Both the position numbers and the translations under genes were made by a program. A DNA stretch of 64,000 nt from Saccharothrix syringae (lineage in GTDB: Bacteria; Actinomycetota; Actinomycetes; Mycobacteriales; Pseudonocardiaceae). The notes beneath the pieces were generated by a model. It had not been told where the DNA came from, did no database searches, and worked only from the letters and a program-made list of their open reading frames with translations. This document shows positions 28,832 to 37,844 of this stretch, piece by piece; position 1 is the stretch's first letter, and the number at the start of each line of letters is the position of its first letter. Location: the NCBI RefSeq assembly GCF_009498035.1, contig NZ_CP034550.1, positions 9,424,001-9,488,000 of the forward strand, in the 5' to 3' direction.

Positions 28832-29482
28832 TCACCCCGCCAACCCGGCGTCCCGGGCCAGCAGCGCCGCCTGCACCCGGTTGGTCAGCCCCAGCTTCGC
28901 CAGCAGCCTGCTCACGTAGGTCTTCACGGTCGCCTCGCTCATGTGCAGCCGCTGCCCCACGTCCGCGTTCGACATGCCCAGCCCCAGCAGGGCCAGCACC
29001 TCGACCTCGCGCTCGGTCAGCCCCGCCACCTGGCGCACCGCCTCCTGCCGGCGCGGCTGGCCCACCTGGGCGACCATCCCGACCACCCGGCTGGTCACCA
29101 TGGGCGACAGGTACGCCTCGCCCGCGTGCACCGCGCGCACCGCCCGCAGCAGCTCCTCCGGCGCCGAGTCCTTGAGCAGGAACCCGGCCGCGCCGTCCGA
29201 CAGCGCCCGGACGATGTTGTCGTCCTCGCCGAACGTGGTCAGCACCACGACCCGCACCGAGGGCGCCACCGACCGCAGCTCGCGCGCCGCGGCCAGCCCG
29301 TCCAGCCGCGGCATGCGGATGTCGAGCACGGCGACGTCCACCCGCCGCTCCTGCGCCACCCGCACGGCCTCCCGCCCGTCACCCACCTCGGCGACCAGCT
29401 CGATGTCGTCGGCGGTGCCGAGGATGGCCTTGATGCCCGCGCGCATCAGCGGTTCGTCGTCGGCGATGAGGACCCGGATCAA
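28832..29482 (-). CDS. NarL/LuxR-family response regulator
   Basis: A 216-residue response regulator. The receiver domain has the acidic pair in IADDEP, phosphoacceptor Asp in VAVLDIRMP and Lys in LLKDSAP. The C-terminal LuxR HTH spans about 150-212 (LTEREVEVLALLGLGMSN). Three bases after the kinase stop, so the pair is cotranscribed. The target genes are unknown. Confidence 0.93.
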   Translation of the reverse strand: MIRVLIADDEPLMRAGIKAILGTADDIELVAEVGDGREAVRVAQERRVDVAVLDIRMPRLDGLAAARELRSVAPSVRVVVLTTFGEDDNIVRALSDGAAGFLLKDSAPEELLRAVRAVHAGEAYLSPMVTSRVVGMVAQVGQPRRQEAVRQVAGLTEREVEVLALLGLGMSNADVGQRLHMSEATVKTYVSRLLAKLGLTNRVQAALLARDAGLAG

Positions 29483-29485
29483 CGC

Positions 29486-31129
29486 TCACATCCCCTGCAG
29501 GTGGGTGTTCTTCTCGACCAGCTTCCCGCCGGCGAAGCAGAACCGCACGATCCTGGTGGCCTGCGAGCTGTAGCTCTGCTCGTCGGCCACCAGGTAGCGG
29601 CACTCCGCGCCGGCGGGCTCGGGCGCCGCGTCCGACCGGACGTCGCCCAGGGGCGGTTCGGCGCCGCCGGGCAGCCGCGCGACCACCTCGGCCTGCGACT
29701 GGCCCACCTCGATGGAGTCGAACAGCTCCCGGTCGACGACCTTGGTCACGGGCTGGCTGCCGATCCAGGTGTAGCCGCCGACCACCACGACCACCACGAC
29801 CCCGGCCAGCAGGATCGAGCCGACGCCCGCCCACTTGCGGATGCCGGCCGGGCGGGCGGGCTCGACCAGGTCCTCGGCGGGCTCGTCGGCGGGTTCGTCG
29901 CCCGCCGCGGCGGTGTCCTCGTAGGGCAGCACGGCCGCGATCCGGAACCCGCCGGCCGGCAGCTCGCCGACGTGCAGCATCCCGCCCGCCAACCGCACCC
30001 GCTCGCCCAGGCCGACCAGGCCGAACCCGGCGCCCTTGGGCCGCCGGACCGGCGGCGGGTCGTTGCGGACCTCCACCACCAGCGCGTCCGGCTCGTACTT
30101 CACGGTCACCCGCACGCCCGCGCCCGGCGCGTGCTTGCTGGCGTTGGTCAGGCCCTCCTGGGCGATGCGGTACGCGGCGTGGCTGACCTTCGCGGGCAGC
30201 GGCACCGGCTGCCCGCCGCGCACCAGCCCCGCCCGCACCCCGGCCCGCCGCGCGCCCTCGACCAGCTCGTCGATCGCGTCCACGGTGCCCCGGACGTGGT
30301 CCTCCTCGGGCTCCTCGGTGCGCCGCAGCACGCCGATGACGCCGCGCAGCTCCTCCATGGCGGTCAGCGCCGCGCTGCGCAGCACCTGGACCGCCTCGCG
30401 CTGGCGCTCGCCGAGCCCGGTGTCCAGCGCCAGCGCGCCCGCGTGCACGGAGATCAGGCTGAGCCGGTGGCCGAGGCTGTCGTGCATGTCCTGCGCGATC
30501 CGGTTGCGCTCGCGCAGCCGCACCTGGCGCGAGACCATCCGCCGCTCGCGCACCTCGCGCTCCTCGCGCTCCTGCAACGCCGCCACCAGCGCGTGGCGCT
30601 GCGCGGCGTACCGGCCGACCAGGAACGGCAGCGCGACGACCATGCCGTACACGGTCAGCATCACCCACGACCCGAACGGCCCGGACAGGCCCGGGGTGGA
30701 CACGTCCCAGGCCAGGATGTGCAGCGCCAGCGCGAGCACCGCGGTGAGCAGCGCCCGCTGCCACGGCACCACCCGGTAGCCCGCCGCGTAGGCCAGCATG
30801 ATGACCAGCGCGATGCCGCCGTGCTCGGCGCTGAACACCACCCACGTGGCGGCCAGCAGGGCCACCGCCGGGAACAGCAGCCGCAGCAGGTACAGCGCCG
30901 TGTAGCCCACGGCCATGACCGCCACCGCCCACGCCGGCAGCTCGGTGTAGCCGCCGATCAGGCCGGGGAACACGTCCAGCACGAGCAGCACCAGCACCGC
31001 GACCACCTCGCGGCCCGCGCGCCACCGGGTGATCCCGCCCAGGCGCTCGGCGTGGTCCCGCAGGAACGCCGCGGGCGCGTCCCGGAGGTCCGGCAGGTCG
31101 AGCCGGAACCGCTGCACGACAGAGGTCAC
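29486..31129 (-). CDS. sensor histidine kinase (HisKA_3) with extracytoplasmic C-terminal domain
   Basis: About 547 residues from GTG 31129. The N-terminal half has five or six membrane helices. A HisKA_3 dimerisation box follows with the phosphorylated His in AQDMHDSLGHRL, then an HATPase domain (YRIAQEGLTNASKHAPG; GFGLVGLGERV). Unlike ordinary NarL-type kinases it continues. An acidic linker leads to a further transmembrane helix (SILLAGVVVVVVVGGY) and about 85 residues predicted outside the membrane. Those residues have the pattern FDSIEVGQSQAEVVARL ... CRYLV ... FAGGKLVEK, resembling a BamE/SmpA fold. Likely signals to the adjacent response regulator. Confidence 0.88.
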   Translation of the reverse strand: MTSVVQRFRLDLPDLRDAPAAFLRDHAERLGGITRWRAGREVVAVLVLLVLDVFPGLIGGYTELPAWAVAVMAVGYTALYLLRLLFPAVALLAATWVVFSAEHGGIALVIMLAYAAGYRVVPWQRALLTAVLALALHILAWDVSTPGLSGPFGSWVMLTVYGMVVALPFLVGRYAAQRHALVAALQEREEREVRERRMVSRQVRLRERNRIAQDMHDSLGHRLSLISVHAGALALDTGLGERQREAVQVLRSAALTAMEELRGVIGVLRRTEEPEEDHVRGTVDAIDELVEGARRAGVRAGLVRGGQPVPLPAKVSHAAYRIAQEGLTNASKHAPGAGVRVTVKYEPDALVVEVRNDPPPVRRPKGAGFGLVGLGERVRLAGGMLHVGELPAGGFRIAAVLPYEDTAAAGDEPADEPAEDLVEPARPAGIRKWAGVGSILLAGVVVVVVVGGYTWIGSQPVTKVVDRELFDSIEVGQSQAEVVARLPGGAEPPLGDVRSDAAPEPAGAECRYLVADEQSYSSQATRIVRFCFAGGKLVEKNTHLQGM

Positions 31130-31169
31130 GGGCGCCCACGGTAGCCAAGCACCGCGGTGCCGTCTGCGT

Positions 31170-31994
31170 TCATCGGTCGCGGCCGGCCTCGACGAAAGTT
31201 GACGCGGTGCCGGTTCTGCGGGCCCGCCAGGCGGCCGCCAGCACACCGGCGACCAGCAGCAGCGCGCTCACCGCCACCAGCAGCGTGGACAGCGCCACGA
31301 TCTCCGGCGACACGCCCCGCTTGCTCGCCTGCGCGTAGACGAACACCGGCAGCGTGGTGGAGCCGACGCCGGTCAGGTAGCTCGACGTCACCACGTCGTC
31401 GAACGACAGCAGGAACGCGAACGCCGCGCCCGCCGCCACCGCCGGTGCCACCAGCGGCCAGGTGACCGTGCGGAACGCCACCAGCGGGCTCGCGCCGAGG
31501 TCCGCGGCGGCCTCCTCCAGCCGCGCGTCCATGCCCGCGACCCGGGACCGCACCACCACGACCACGAAGCTGAGCGAGAACGCCACGTGCGCGGCCAGCA
31601 GCGCGCCGAAGCCCAGCGGGATGCCCGCGAGCTTCACGCAGAACCCCAGCAGCGCCACGCCCAGCACCACCTCGGGCACCACCAGCGGCAGGCTCAGCAG
31701 CACCGTCCACGGGCCGCGCCCCGGGAACGCCCGCCGCAGGCCGAACGCGGCCAGCGTGCCGATCGCGGTGGAGACCAGGGCGCTGGTCAGCGCCAGGCGC
31801 AGGGACAGGCCCAGCGCCTGGAGCACCCGGTCGTCCTCGAAGAGCCGGGCGTACCAGCGCGTGGACAGCCCGGTGATCCGGCTCAGCGACCGGGAGTCGT
31901 TGAACGACACCAGCGCCAGCCACGCGATCGGCGCGTACAGGAACAGGAACACCAGCCCGGCCACGCCGCCGAGCACCCACGGCCGCCGGGTCAC
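31170..31994 (-). CDS. potC: polyamine-type ABC transporter permease PotC
   Basis: A 274-residue permease with six hydrophobic helices and the EAA loop (EEAAADLGASPLVAFRTVTWP), the docking site for the ATPase. The start is GTG 31994, overlapping the end of potB by four bases (GTGA). Last gene of the potA-D-B-C operon; substrate inferred from the neighbouring binding protein. Confidence 0.9.
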   Translation of the reverse strand: MTRRPWVLGGVAGLVFLFLYAPIAWLALVSFNDSRSLSRITGLSTRWYARLFEDDRVLQALGLSLRLALTSALVSTAIGTLAAFGLRRAFPGRGPWTVLLSLPLVVPEVVLGVALLGFCVKLAGIPLGFGALLAAHVAFSLSFVVVVVRSRVAGMDARLEEAAADLGASPLVAFRTVTWPLVAPAVAAGAAFAFLLSFDDVVTSSYLTGVGSTTLPVFVYAQASKRGVSPEIVALSTLLVAVSALLLVAGVLAAAWRARRTGTASTFVEAGRDR

Positions 31995-32833
31995 AGCACG
32001 TCCTCCCCGCGCCGGCCGCGCAGCACCAGCACGACCACCACCAGCACCAGCAGCAGCACCGCCATCGCCGACCCGAGCGGCCAGTTGTTGCCGCCGCGGA
32101 ACTGGTCGTCGATCACGCTGCCGAAGGTCGACTGCTCGACCCCGCCGAGCAGCCGCGGCGTCACGAAGTCGCCCGCCGAGGGCACCAGGACCAGCAGCGA
32201 CCCGGCCAGCACGCCCGGCGCCACGCCCGGCAGCACCACCCGCAGGAAGGTCGACGCGCGCCCGTGCCCGAGGTCGTGGGACGCCTCCACCAGGCGGTGG
32301 TCGAACCGCTCGCACGCCACGTACAGCGGCAGCACCATGAAGGGCAGGAACCCGTAGGTCAGGCCCAGCACCACGGCGGCGTGGGTGAGCAGGAACCCGC
32401 CCTCGCGGTCCAGGCCGACGTAGCCGAGCAGGGTGTTGACCAGGCCCTCGCCGTCCAGCAGCGCCTTCCACGCGTAGATCCGGGCCAGGTAGCTGGACCA
32501 GAACGGCACCAGCACGGCCGCCAGCAGCGCGGTCCGGTACCGGCCGCCGTGCCGGGCGGTGAACCACGCCAGCGGGAAGCCCAGCAGCAGGCACAGCACC
32601 GTGGTGGCGCCCGCGTAGGCCAGGGTGCGGCCGAAGATCGGCAGGAACGCCGGGTCCAGCGCGGTCGCGTACGCCTGCGCGGTCCACGGCAGCACCGCCC
32701 GCGCCACGCCCGTGTCGCGGGTGGCGAAGCTGAACTGCACCACCAGCGCCAGGGGCGCGATCAGGAACAGGCCCAGCCACAGCCCGGTCGGCGCGAGCAG
32801 ACCGGTGGCGACGAGCCAGCGGGGACGTGCCAT
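31991..32833 (-). CDS. potB: polyamine-type ABC transporter permease PotB
   Basis: A 280-residue permease with six membrane helices and the EAA loop (EASHDLGHGRASTFLRVVLPG). It starts at ATG 32833, whose first base is shared with the stop of the binding-protein gene (TGATG), so it is translationally coupled. Upstream open frame codons belong to the antisense of potD and are not part of it. Confidence 0.9.
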   Translation of the reverse strand: MARPRWLVATGLLAPTGLWLGLFLIAPLALVVQFSFATRDTGVARAVLPWTAQAYATALDPAFLPIFGRTLAYAGATTVLCLLLGFPLAWFTARHGGRYRTALLAAVLVPFWSSYLARIYAWKALLDGEGLVNTLLGYVGLDREGGFLLTHAAVVLGLTYGFLPFMVLPLYVACERFDHRLVEASHDLGHGRASTFLRVVLPGVAPGVLAGSLLVLVPSAGDFVTPRLLGGVEQSTFGSVIDDQFRGGNNWPLGSAMAVLLLVLVVVVLVLRGRRGEDVL

Positions 32834-33981
32834 CAGCCGGTCTTGACCCTGGTCCAGGCGTCGGCGTAGCGGGCCTCCGCCTCCGGGCCGAGGTCCTTGG
32901 TGAACGGCAGCTTGGCCAGCTGCTCGTCCGAGGGGTAGACCAGCGGGTCGTTCAGCAGGTCCGGCTCGATGAGCGGCTTGGCGGCCTCGTTGGGGCTGCC
33001 GTAGCGGATGGCGTTGGCCAGCGCCGCGCCGACCTCGGGCTCCAGCACGTAGTTGATGAACTTGTGCGCGTTCTCGGCGTGCGGCGCGTCCTTGGGCACG
33101 CACAGCAGGTCCACGTAGGACAGACCGCCCTCGGCGGGGATGGCGTAGGCGACGTCGGGGTTGGTGTCGCGGGCCTGGAAGGCGTCGCCGGAGTACGCCT
33201 GCGCGAGCGGCACCTGGCCGGAGGTCAGCGGCTCGATCACGTCGGAGGTGATCTGGCCGAGCTTCTTCTTCAGCTCCAGCAGCGCGGTCACCGCCTCGGC
33301 GAGCTGCTTCTCGTCGGAGGTGTTCGGGTCGTGCCCGAGCACCAGCAGCCCCACGGCCAGGCCGTCGCGGGCCTCGTCCAGGATCGTGGCGCGGCCCCGC
33401 GCGGCGGCCAGGTCGTAGGCGGAGAACCCGGTCACCTCGCCCAGCTGGGAGGTGGAGTAGGCCAGGCCCGTGGTGCCCCAGGCCCACGGCACGGAGTACT
33501 GGTTGCCCGGGTCGTAGTCGGCCTCGGTGAACCGCTTCCCCAGGTTCTTCAGGTTGGGCAGCAGGTCGTGGTCGAGCGGCGAGAGCAGGCCGGAGCGCAG
33601 GAACCGGCGCAGGAAGTTGTCGCTGGGCACCACGAGGTCGTAGCCCGCCGCGCCGGAGGCGATCTTGGCCTCCATCTCGTCGTTGGTGCTGAAGTTGTCG
33701 TAGGTGACCTCGACGCCGGACGCCTCGGTGAAGCCCGACAGGGTGTCCGGCGCGATGTAGTCGGTCCAGTTGTAGAAGTTCAGCTTCGGCTCGGCCTGCG
33801 CGTTGGTCGCCCTGACCTTCGTGGAGGGGGTGGTGCTCGGGCCGCTCGGCGCGCTGCCCACGCCGCACGCGCCGGTGGCGGCCAGCGCGAAGAACGCGGT
33901 GGAGCGCAGCATCGTCCGGCGCGTCACCCGAGCGGTGTCGACGTCCCACAAACGGGCGATCCGGAGGTTCTTCTCAGTCAT
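32833..33981 (-). CDS. potD: polyamine-type ABC transporter substrate-binding lipoprotein
   Basis: A 382-residue PotD/PotF-like periplasmic-type binding protein. The N-terminus has twin arginines (RR at 21-22, VTRRTMLRS) and a lipobox-like end with Cys39 (ATGACG), indicating a Tat-exported lipoprotein. The mature part begins with the PotD signature LNFYNWTDYIAPDTL and has SNDEMEAKIASG-like and PWAWGTTGLAY segments typical of spermidine/putrescine binders. It overlaps the potA end by eight bases. Confidence 0.92.
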   Translation of the reverse strand: MTEKNLRIARLWDVDTARVTRRTMLRSTAFFALAATGACGVGSAPSGPSTTPSTKVRATNAQAEPKLNFYNWTDYIAPDTLSGFTEASGVEVTYDNFSTNDEMEAKIASGAAGYDLVVPSDNFLRRFLRSGLLSPLDHDLLPNLKNLGKRFTEADYDPGNQYSVPWAWGTTGLAYSTSQLGEVTGFSAYDLAAARGRATILDEARDGLAVGLLVLGHDPNTSDEKQLAEAVTALLELKKKLGQITSDVIEPLTSGQVPLAQAYSGDAFQARDTNPDVAYAIPAEGGLSYVDLLCVPKDAPHAENAHKFINYVLEPEVGAALANAIRYGSPNEAAKPLIEPDLLNDPLVYPSDEQLAKLPFTKDLGPEAEARYADAWTRVKTG

Positions 33982-35089
33982 CAGCGCTCTCCAGCAGCAC
34001 GGTGAAATCGGGGTCCCAGGCCATGCGCACGGGTTGTCCGGGCGAGCCCGCGTCGGCGACGCGGCGGGTGTTCTGCGCGAACGCGACCAGCCCCGCCCCG
34101 CCGGGCACGTCCACCGCGTACTGCGTGGACACACCGGTGTAGACGACGTCGCGGACGGTGCCGGTGAGCACGCACCAGCCGGCCGGCGGGTCGTCGTCCA
34201 GGTCGTGCAGGTGCACCTTCTCCGGGCGCACGGTCGCCGCGACCCGCTGCCCGTGCCGGACCACCCGCCGGTGCAGCGGTGCCCGCAGGCCGGTCACGCC
34301 CGGCGCGTCGAGCAGCGCCCAGCCGCCGTCCACGCCGGAGACCCGCGCGTCGAGGATGTTGGAGGTGCCGATGAACCCGGCCACGAACCGGGTCGCCGGG
34401 CGCTCGTAGACGTCCTCCGGGTAGCCGACCTGCTCCAGGCGCCCGGCGTTCATCACCGCGATGCGGTGCGACAGCACCAGCGCCTCCTCCTGGTCGTGCG
34501 TGACGTACAGGAACGTCGTGCCGACCTCGCGCTGGATGCGCATCAGTTCGATCTGGAGCTCCTTGCGCAGCACCGCGTCCAACGCGCCCAGCGGCTCGTC
34601 GAGCAGGAGGAGGCGGGGTCCCGCGGCGAGGGCGCGGGCGATGGCGACCCGCTGCTGCTGGCCGCCGGACAGCTGCGCCGGCCGCCGCTTGGCGTACTGC
34701 TGGAGTCGAACCAGTTCCAGGTGCTCACCGACCACCTTCTTCAGCTCCGTGCCGCGCACGCCCTTGCGCCTCACCCCGTAGGCGACGTTGTCCCACACCG
34801 ACATGTGCGGGAACAGGGCGTAGGACTGGAAGACGGTGTTGACGTCCCGCCGGTAGGGCGGGACGCCCACCATGTCCACGCCGTCCAGCTCGATCCTGCC
34901 CGCGGTCGGGTGCTCGAAGCCGGCGATCATGCGCAGCAGCGTCGTCTTCCCGCAGCCGGAGGGGCCGAGCACCGAGAAGAACTCGCCCTCGTGCACCCGC
35001 AGCGTGATCCCGTCCACGGCCGTCTGGTCCGCGAAGCGCTTGGTGACGCCGTGCAGCCCGACCTCGACGGGGGCGAAGGTGTCGGGCAT
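33974..35089 (-). CDS. potA: polyamine-type ABC transporter ATPase PotA
   Basis: A 371-residue ATPase. Walker A GPSGCGKTT, Q-loop FQSYALFPHM, signature LSGGQQQR, Walker B LLLLDEPLGALD, H-loop VTHDQEEA, then a C-terminal TOBE domain. Start chosen at ATG 35089 (GAGG five bases upstream); a TTG at 35134 with AGGAAAGG upstream is a credible alternative adding 15 residues. First gene of the operon. Confidence 0.93.
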   Translation of the reverse strand: MPDTFAPVEVGLHGVTKRFADQTAVDGITLRVHEGEFFSVLGPSGCGKTTLLRMIAGFEHPTAGRIELDGVDMVGVPPYRRDVNTVFQSYALFPHMSVWDNVAYGVRRKGVRGTELKKVVGEHLELVRLQQYAKRRPAQLSGGQQQRVAIARALAAGPRLLLLDEPLGALDAVLRKELQIELMRIQREVGTTFLYVTHDQEEALVLSHRIAVMNAGRLEQVGYPEDVYERPATRFVAGFIGTSNILDARVSGVDGGWALLDAPGVTGLRAPLHRRVVRHGQRVAATVRPEKVHLHDLDDDPPAGWCVLTGTVRDVVYTGVSTQYAVDVPGGAGLVAFAQNTRRVADAGSPGQPVRMAWDPDFTVLLESADD

Positions 35090-35288
35090 GCGTTCCTCGG
35101 CCGGGTGGAAGCCGTGGACCGGCTCGTCGGTCAACCTGGTCGCCTTTCCTGGTCCGTCGCGCCTTTTGGGCAGCGCCGAGCCGTGGTTCGACGGGCTGGG
35201 TGCGGTGCGGACCGGCGCGAGGGCCGAGGGTAGACGCCGCGGCGGTGCCGCGCACCTCACGTCTCATCCGGAGCGGTGGTGTGCGACG

Positions 35289-35591
35289 ATGGCGGCGAAC
35301 GTGAACGTGATCGGGCAGGAAGGTCGTGCGGCTGTGTCTTCGTCCTCTGAGCTGGACAGGCGTCCGGCGGTCGACCCCCACGACGAGCCGTCGGCCGAGT
35401 GGGGCTGGCACGGCACCTTCCCCAAGGGCATCAGGATCGCGGGCTGGCTGTCCACCCTCGCGGTGTTCTCGCTGCTGATCGGCAACCACCGGGGCCGGGT
35501 CGAGAACGTGTGGGTCATCGCGGTGGGCGTGGCCATGGCGCTGGGCCTGATCTGGCTCCAGGTGCGCAGCCGGACGTCCTGGCGGCGCTGA
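35289..35591 (+). CDS. DUF2631 small membrane protein
   Basis: A 100-residue protein (or 85 from GTG 35334, which has the better AGGAAGG site). It contains the actinobacterial DUF2631 core: SAEWGWHGTFPKG, then two hydrophobic helices with IGNHRGRVENVWVI between. M. tuberculosis Rv2876 is the familiar member and lies in the same chromosomal region. Function unknown. Confidence 0.85.
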   Translation: MAANVNVIGQEGRAAVSSSSELDRRPAVDPHDEPSAEWGWHGTFPKGIRIAGWLSTLAVFSLLIGNHRGRVENVWVIAVGVAMALGLIWLQVRSRTSWRR

Positions 35592-35747
35592 GCCCACCCG
35601 TGCGGGTCGGTGGACCAACGGCTGGGTGGTAACCGGCCATTCGGTCCCACCCGCTGAACACCGCTTGCCCGCGTGCGCATGCGGCGATTGGCTCGTCCTC
35701 ACCCACCGCAGTCGCGGTGCTACTCATAGTAGAAGAGGACTCGCGTC

Positions 35748-36239
35748 ATGAGCGTCACCGACGAACTCCTGGCCAACAACGCCGCGTACGCCGAGCAGTT
35801 CTCCGGCCCGCTGCCCCTGCCGCCGTCCAAGGGGGTCGCCGTGGTGGCGTGCATGGACGCGCGCATCGACGTCTACCGGGTGCTCGGGCTCAACGAGGGC
35901 GAGGCGCACGTCATCCGCAACGCGGGCGGCGTGGTGACCGAGGACGAGATCCGGTCCCTGGCGATCAGCCAGCGCCTGCTGGGCACGCGCGAGGTGATCC
36001 TGATCCACCACACCGACTGCGGCATGCTCACCTTCACCGACGACGGGTTCAAGCGGTCGATCCAGGACGAGGTGGGCGTGAAGCCGACGTGGGCGGCGGA
36101 GGCGTTCACCGACGTGGACGAGGACGTGCGGCAGTCGGTGGCGCGCATCCGCAACAGCCCGTTCGTGCCGGTGAAGGACTCGGTCCGCGGCTTCGTGTTC
36201 GACGTGGCCACGGGGAAGCTGCGCGAGGTGAAGGACTAG
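35748..36239 (+). CDS. beta-carbonic anhydrase
   Basis: A 163-residue enzyme that interconverts CO2 and bicarbonate. Zinc ligands appear as Cys35 with the Asp-Arg dyad (CMDARID), then His and Cys in HHTDCGML. Length and the PLPPSKGVAVVACMDAR opening match the small mycobacterial Rv1284-type beta class. The start is ATG 35748 after AGAGGA. Its TAG stop overlaps the stop of the convergent, apparently frameshifted gene via a shared CTAG. Confidence 0.95.
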   Translation: MSVTDELLANNAAYAEQFSGPLPLPPSKGVAVVACMDARIDVYRVLGLNEGEAHVIRNAGGVVTEDEIRSLAISQRLLGTREVILIHHTDCGMLTFTDDGFKRSIQDEVGVKPTWAAEAFTDVDEDVRQSVARIRNSPFVPVKDSVRGFVFDVATGKLREVKD

Positions 36240-36545
36240 CGGGGCGCGGCGACCCGGTGCACGTCGCAGTACCCGACGTGCACCCGCTGCCACCGGCCAT
36301 CTCGGCGCAGCAGTGCGTGCCGGGTTCCTCGTGCAGGTGCCGGGGCACTCCTCGACCAGCCGGCGCAGCGGCAGGTGGACCGGGGTGCGCGGGGAGCGGG
36401 CCGCCGGTTCCCGGGCCATCGCCGGCTCCGGGGCGTTGTCCACGGTGAGCCGCACGCCGCGGTGGCCCTCGTGCGGCGGGGCGTGCGCGATCGGGCGGAC
36501 CACCCGGCACTCGTCGCGCCCCGAGCGCACGTGGCCGACGGGCAC
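36236..36545 (-). pseudogene. small cysteine-containing protein gene with apparent +1 frameshift
   Basis: From GTG 36545 one frame has strongly gene-like codons, with almost every third base G or C: VPVGHVRSGRDECRVVRPIA ... LRRLVEECPGTCTRNPA. Coding character then passes to the next frame near 36325, reading HALLRRDGRWQRVHVGYCDV HRVAAPR and a TAG stop. That stop overlaps the carbonic anhydrase stop, as adjacent real genes often do. The 310-base span is one base too long; removing one G in CCCGGCAC restores a 102-residue protein with CPGTC and YCDVH motifs. It may be a true frameshift or a sequencing error. No family recognised. Confidence 0.55.
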
Positions 36546-36631
36546 GCGCCGGCGCCGACCTGCGGACGTCCCCTTTCGACAGGGGCGCGGTAGGCGCGCC
36601 GCAGATCGGTCGACCAGCGGTTTCCCCGGGC

Positions 36632-37738
36632 TCAGCCCTCGGCGGCGAGCTGGCCGCAGGCCGCGGCGATCTCCTGGCCCCTGGTGTCGCGCACGGTGCA
36701 GGCCACGCCCTGGTCGTTGACCCGGCGGACGAACTCGCGCTCCACCGGCTTGGGCGAGGCGTCCCACTTCGACCCCGGCGTGGGGTTCAGCGGGATGACG
36801 TTGACGTGCACCAGTTGGCCCAGGTGCCTCCGCAGGGTCTTCCCCAGCAGGTCGGCGCGCCACGGCTGGTCGTTGACGTCCCGGATCAGCGCGTACTCGA
36901 TCGAGACCCGGCGGCCGGTCTTGTCCGCGTACCCGCGGGCCGCCTCCAGCACCTCGGCGACCTTCCACCGGGTGTTGACCGGCACCAGCGTGTCGCGCAG
37001 CTCGTCGTCCGGCGTGTGCAGCGAGACGGCCAGCCTGACCTGGAGGTTCTCCTCGGTCAGCTTCCGGATCGCGGGCACCAGCCCGACCGTGGACACGGTC
37101 ACCGACCGCTGCGAGATCCCCAGCCCCGCGGGCGCCGGGTCGCAGATGCGGTGGATCGCCTCGACCACCCGCTTGTAGTTGGCCAGCGGCTCGCCCATGC
37201 CCATGAACACGATGTTCGACAGGCGCCCGGGCCCGCCCGGCAGCTCGCCGTCGCGCATGGCCGCCGCGCCGCGGCGCACCTGGTCGACGATCTCCGCGGT
37301 GGACAGGTTGCGGGTCAGGCCGCCCTGGCCGGTGGCGCAGAACGGGCACGCCATGCCGCAGCCGGCCTGTGACGAGATGCACAGCGTCGCCCGGTCCGGG
37401 TAGCGCATGAGCACGCTCTCGACCAGCGTGCCGTCGTGGGCGCGCAGCAGCGTCTTGCGCGTGGTGCCGCCGTCGGCCTCGACGCTGCGCAGCTCGGTCC
37501 ACAGCGGCGGCATGAGGTCGTCGACGAGCCTGGTCCGCGCGTCGGCCGGGATGTCGGTCATCGCGTCGGGGTCGACGGTGAGCCGGCTGAAGTAGTGGTT
37601 CGACAGCTGCGCGGCGCGGAACGGCTTCTCGCCGAGCGCCACCACCGCCTCCCTGCGCTGGTCGGCGGAGAGATCGGCGAGGTGGCGCGGCGGCAGGCCG
37701 CGCTTGGGCGCGTCGAAGACGAGGGGGAGAGCAGTCAT
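36632..37738 (-). CDS. rlmN: dual-specificity 23S rRNA/tRNA adenine C2-methyltransferase
   Basis: A 368-residue radical SAM enzyme methylating A2503 of 23S rRNA and A37 of some tRNAs. The CxxxCxxC cluster is GCGMACPFC. Also [11 protein letters not shown], and the C-terminal region with the second methyl-carrying Cys ([20 protein letters not shown]). The start is ATG 37738; the longer frame upstream overlaps the divergent padR promoter. Same region as Rv2880c. Confidence 0.95.
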   Translation of the reverse strand: MTALPLVFDAPKRGLPPRHLADLSADQRREAVVALGEKPFRAAQLSNHYFSRLTVDPDAMTDIPADARTRLVDDLMPPLWTELRSVEADGGTTRKTLLRAHDGTLVESVLMRYPDRATLCISSQAGCGMACPFCATGQGGLTRNLSTAEIVDQVRRGAAAMRDGELPGGPGRLSNIVFMGMGEPLANYKRVVEAIHRICDPAPAGLGISQRSVTVSTVGLVPAIRKLTEENLQVRLAVSLHTPDDELRDTLVPVNTRWKVAEVLEAARGYADKTGRRVSIEYALIRDVNDQPWRADLLGKTLRRHLGQLVHVNVIPLNPTPGSKWDASPKPVEREFVRRVNDQGVACTVRDTRGQEIAAACGQLAAEG

Positions 37739-37787
37739 GGCACTTCCAGTGTCCCACGCCCGCGGAGTGTCCTTCACCGTTGCATCG

Positions 37788-37828
37788 CGATCGGTTCCGA
37801 TATATCGTAGATACGTCAAGACCGATCG
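37788..37828. promoter_or_regulatory. PadR-type operator region
   Basis: An AT-rich core, CGATATATCGTAGATACGTC (about 37798-37817), resembles PadR-family operators. It is framed by a perfect eight-base inverted repeat, CGATCGGT (37788-37795) and ACCGATCG (37821-37828). It lies 17 bases before the padR start and also faces rlmN, so autoregulation is likely. Confidence 0.55.
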
Positions 37829-37844
37829 ACGACAGGAGTCAACG

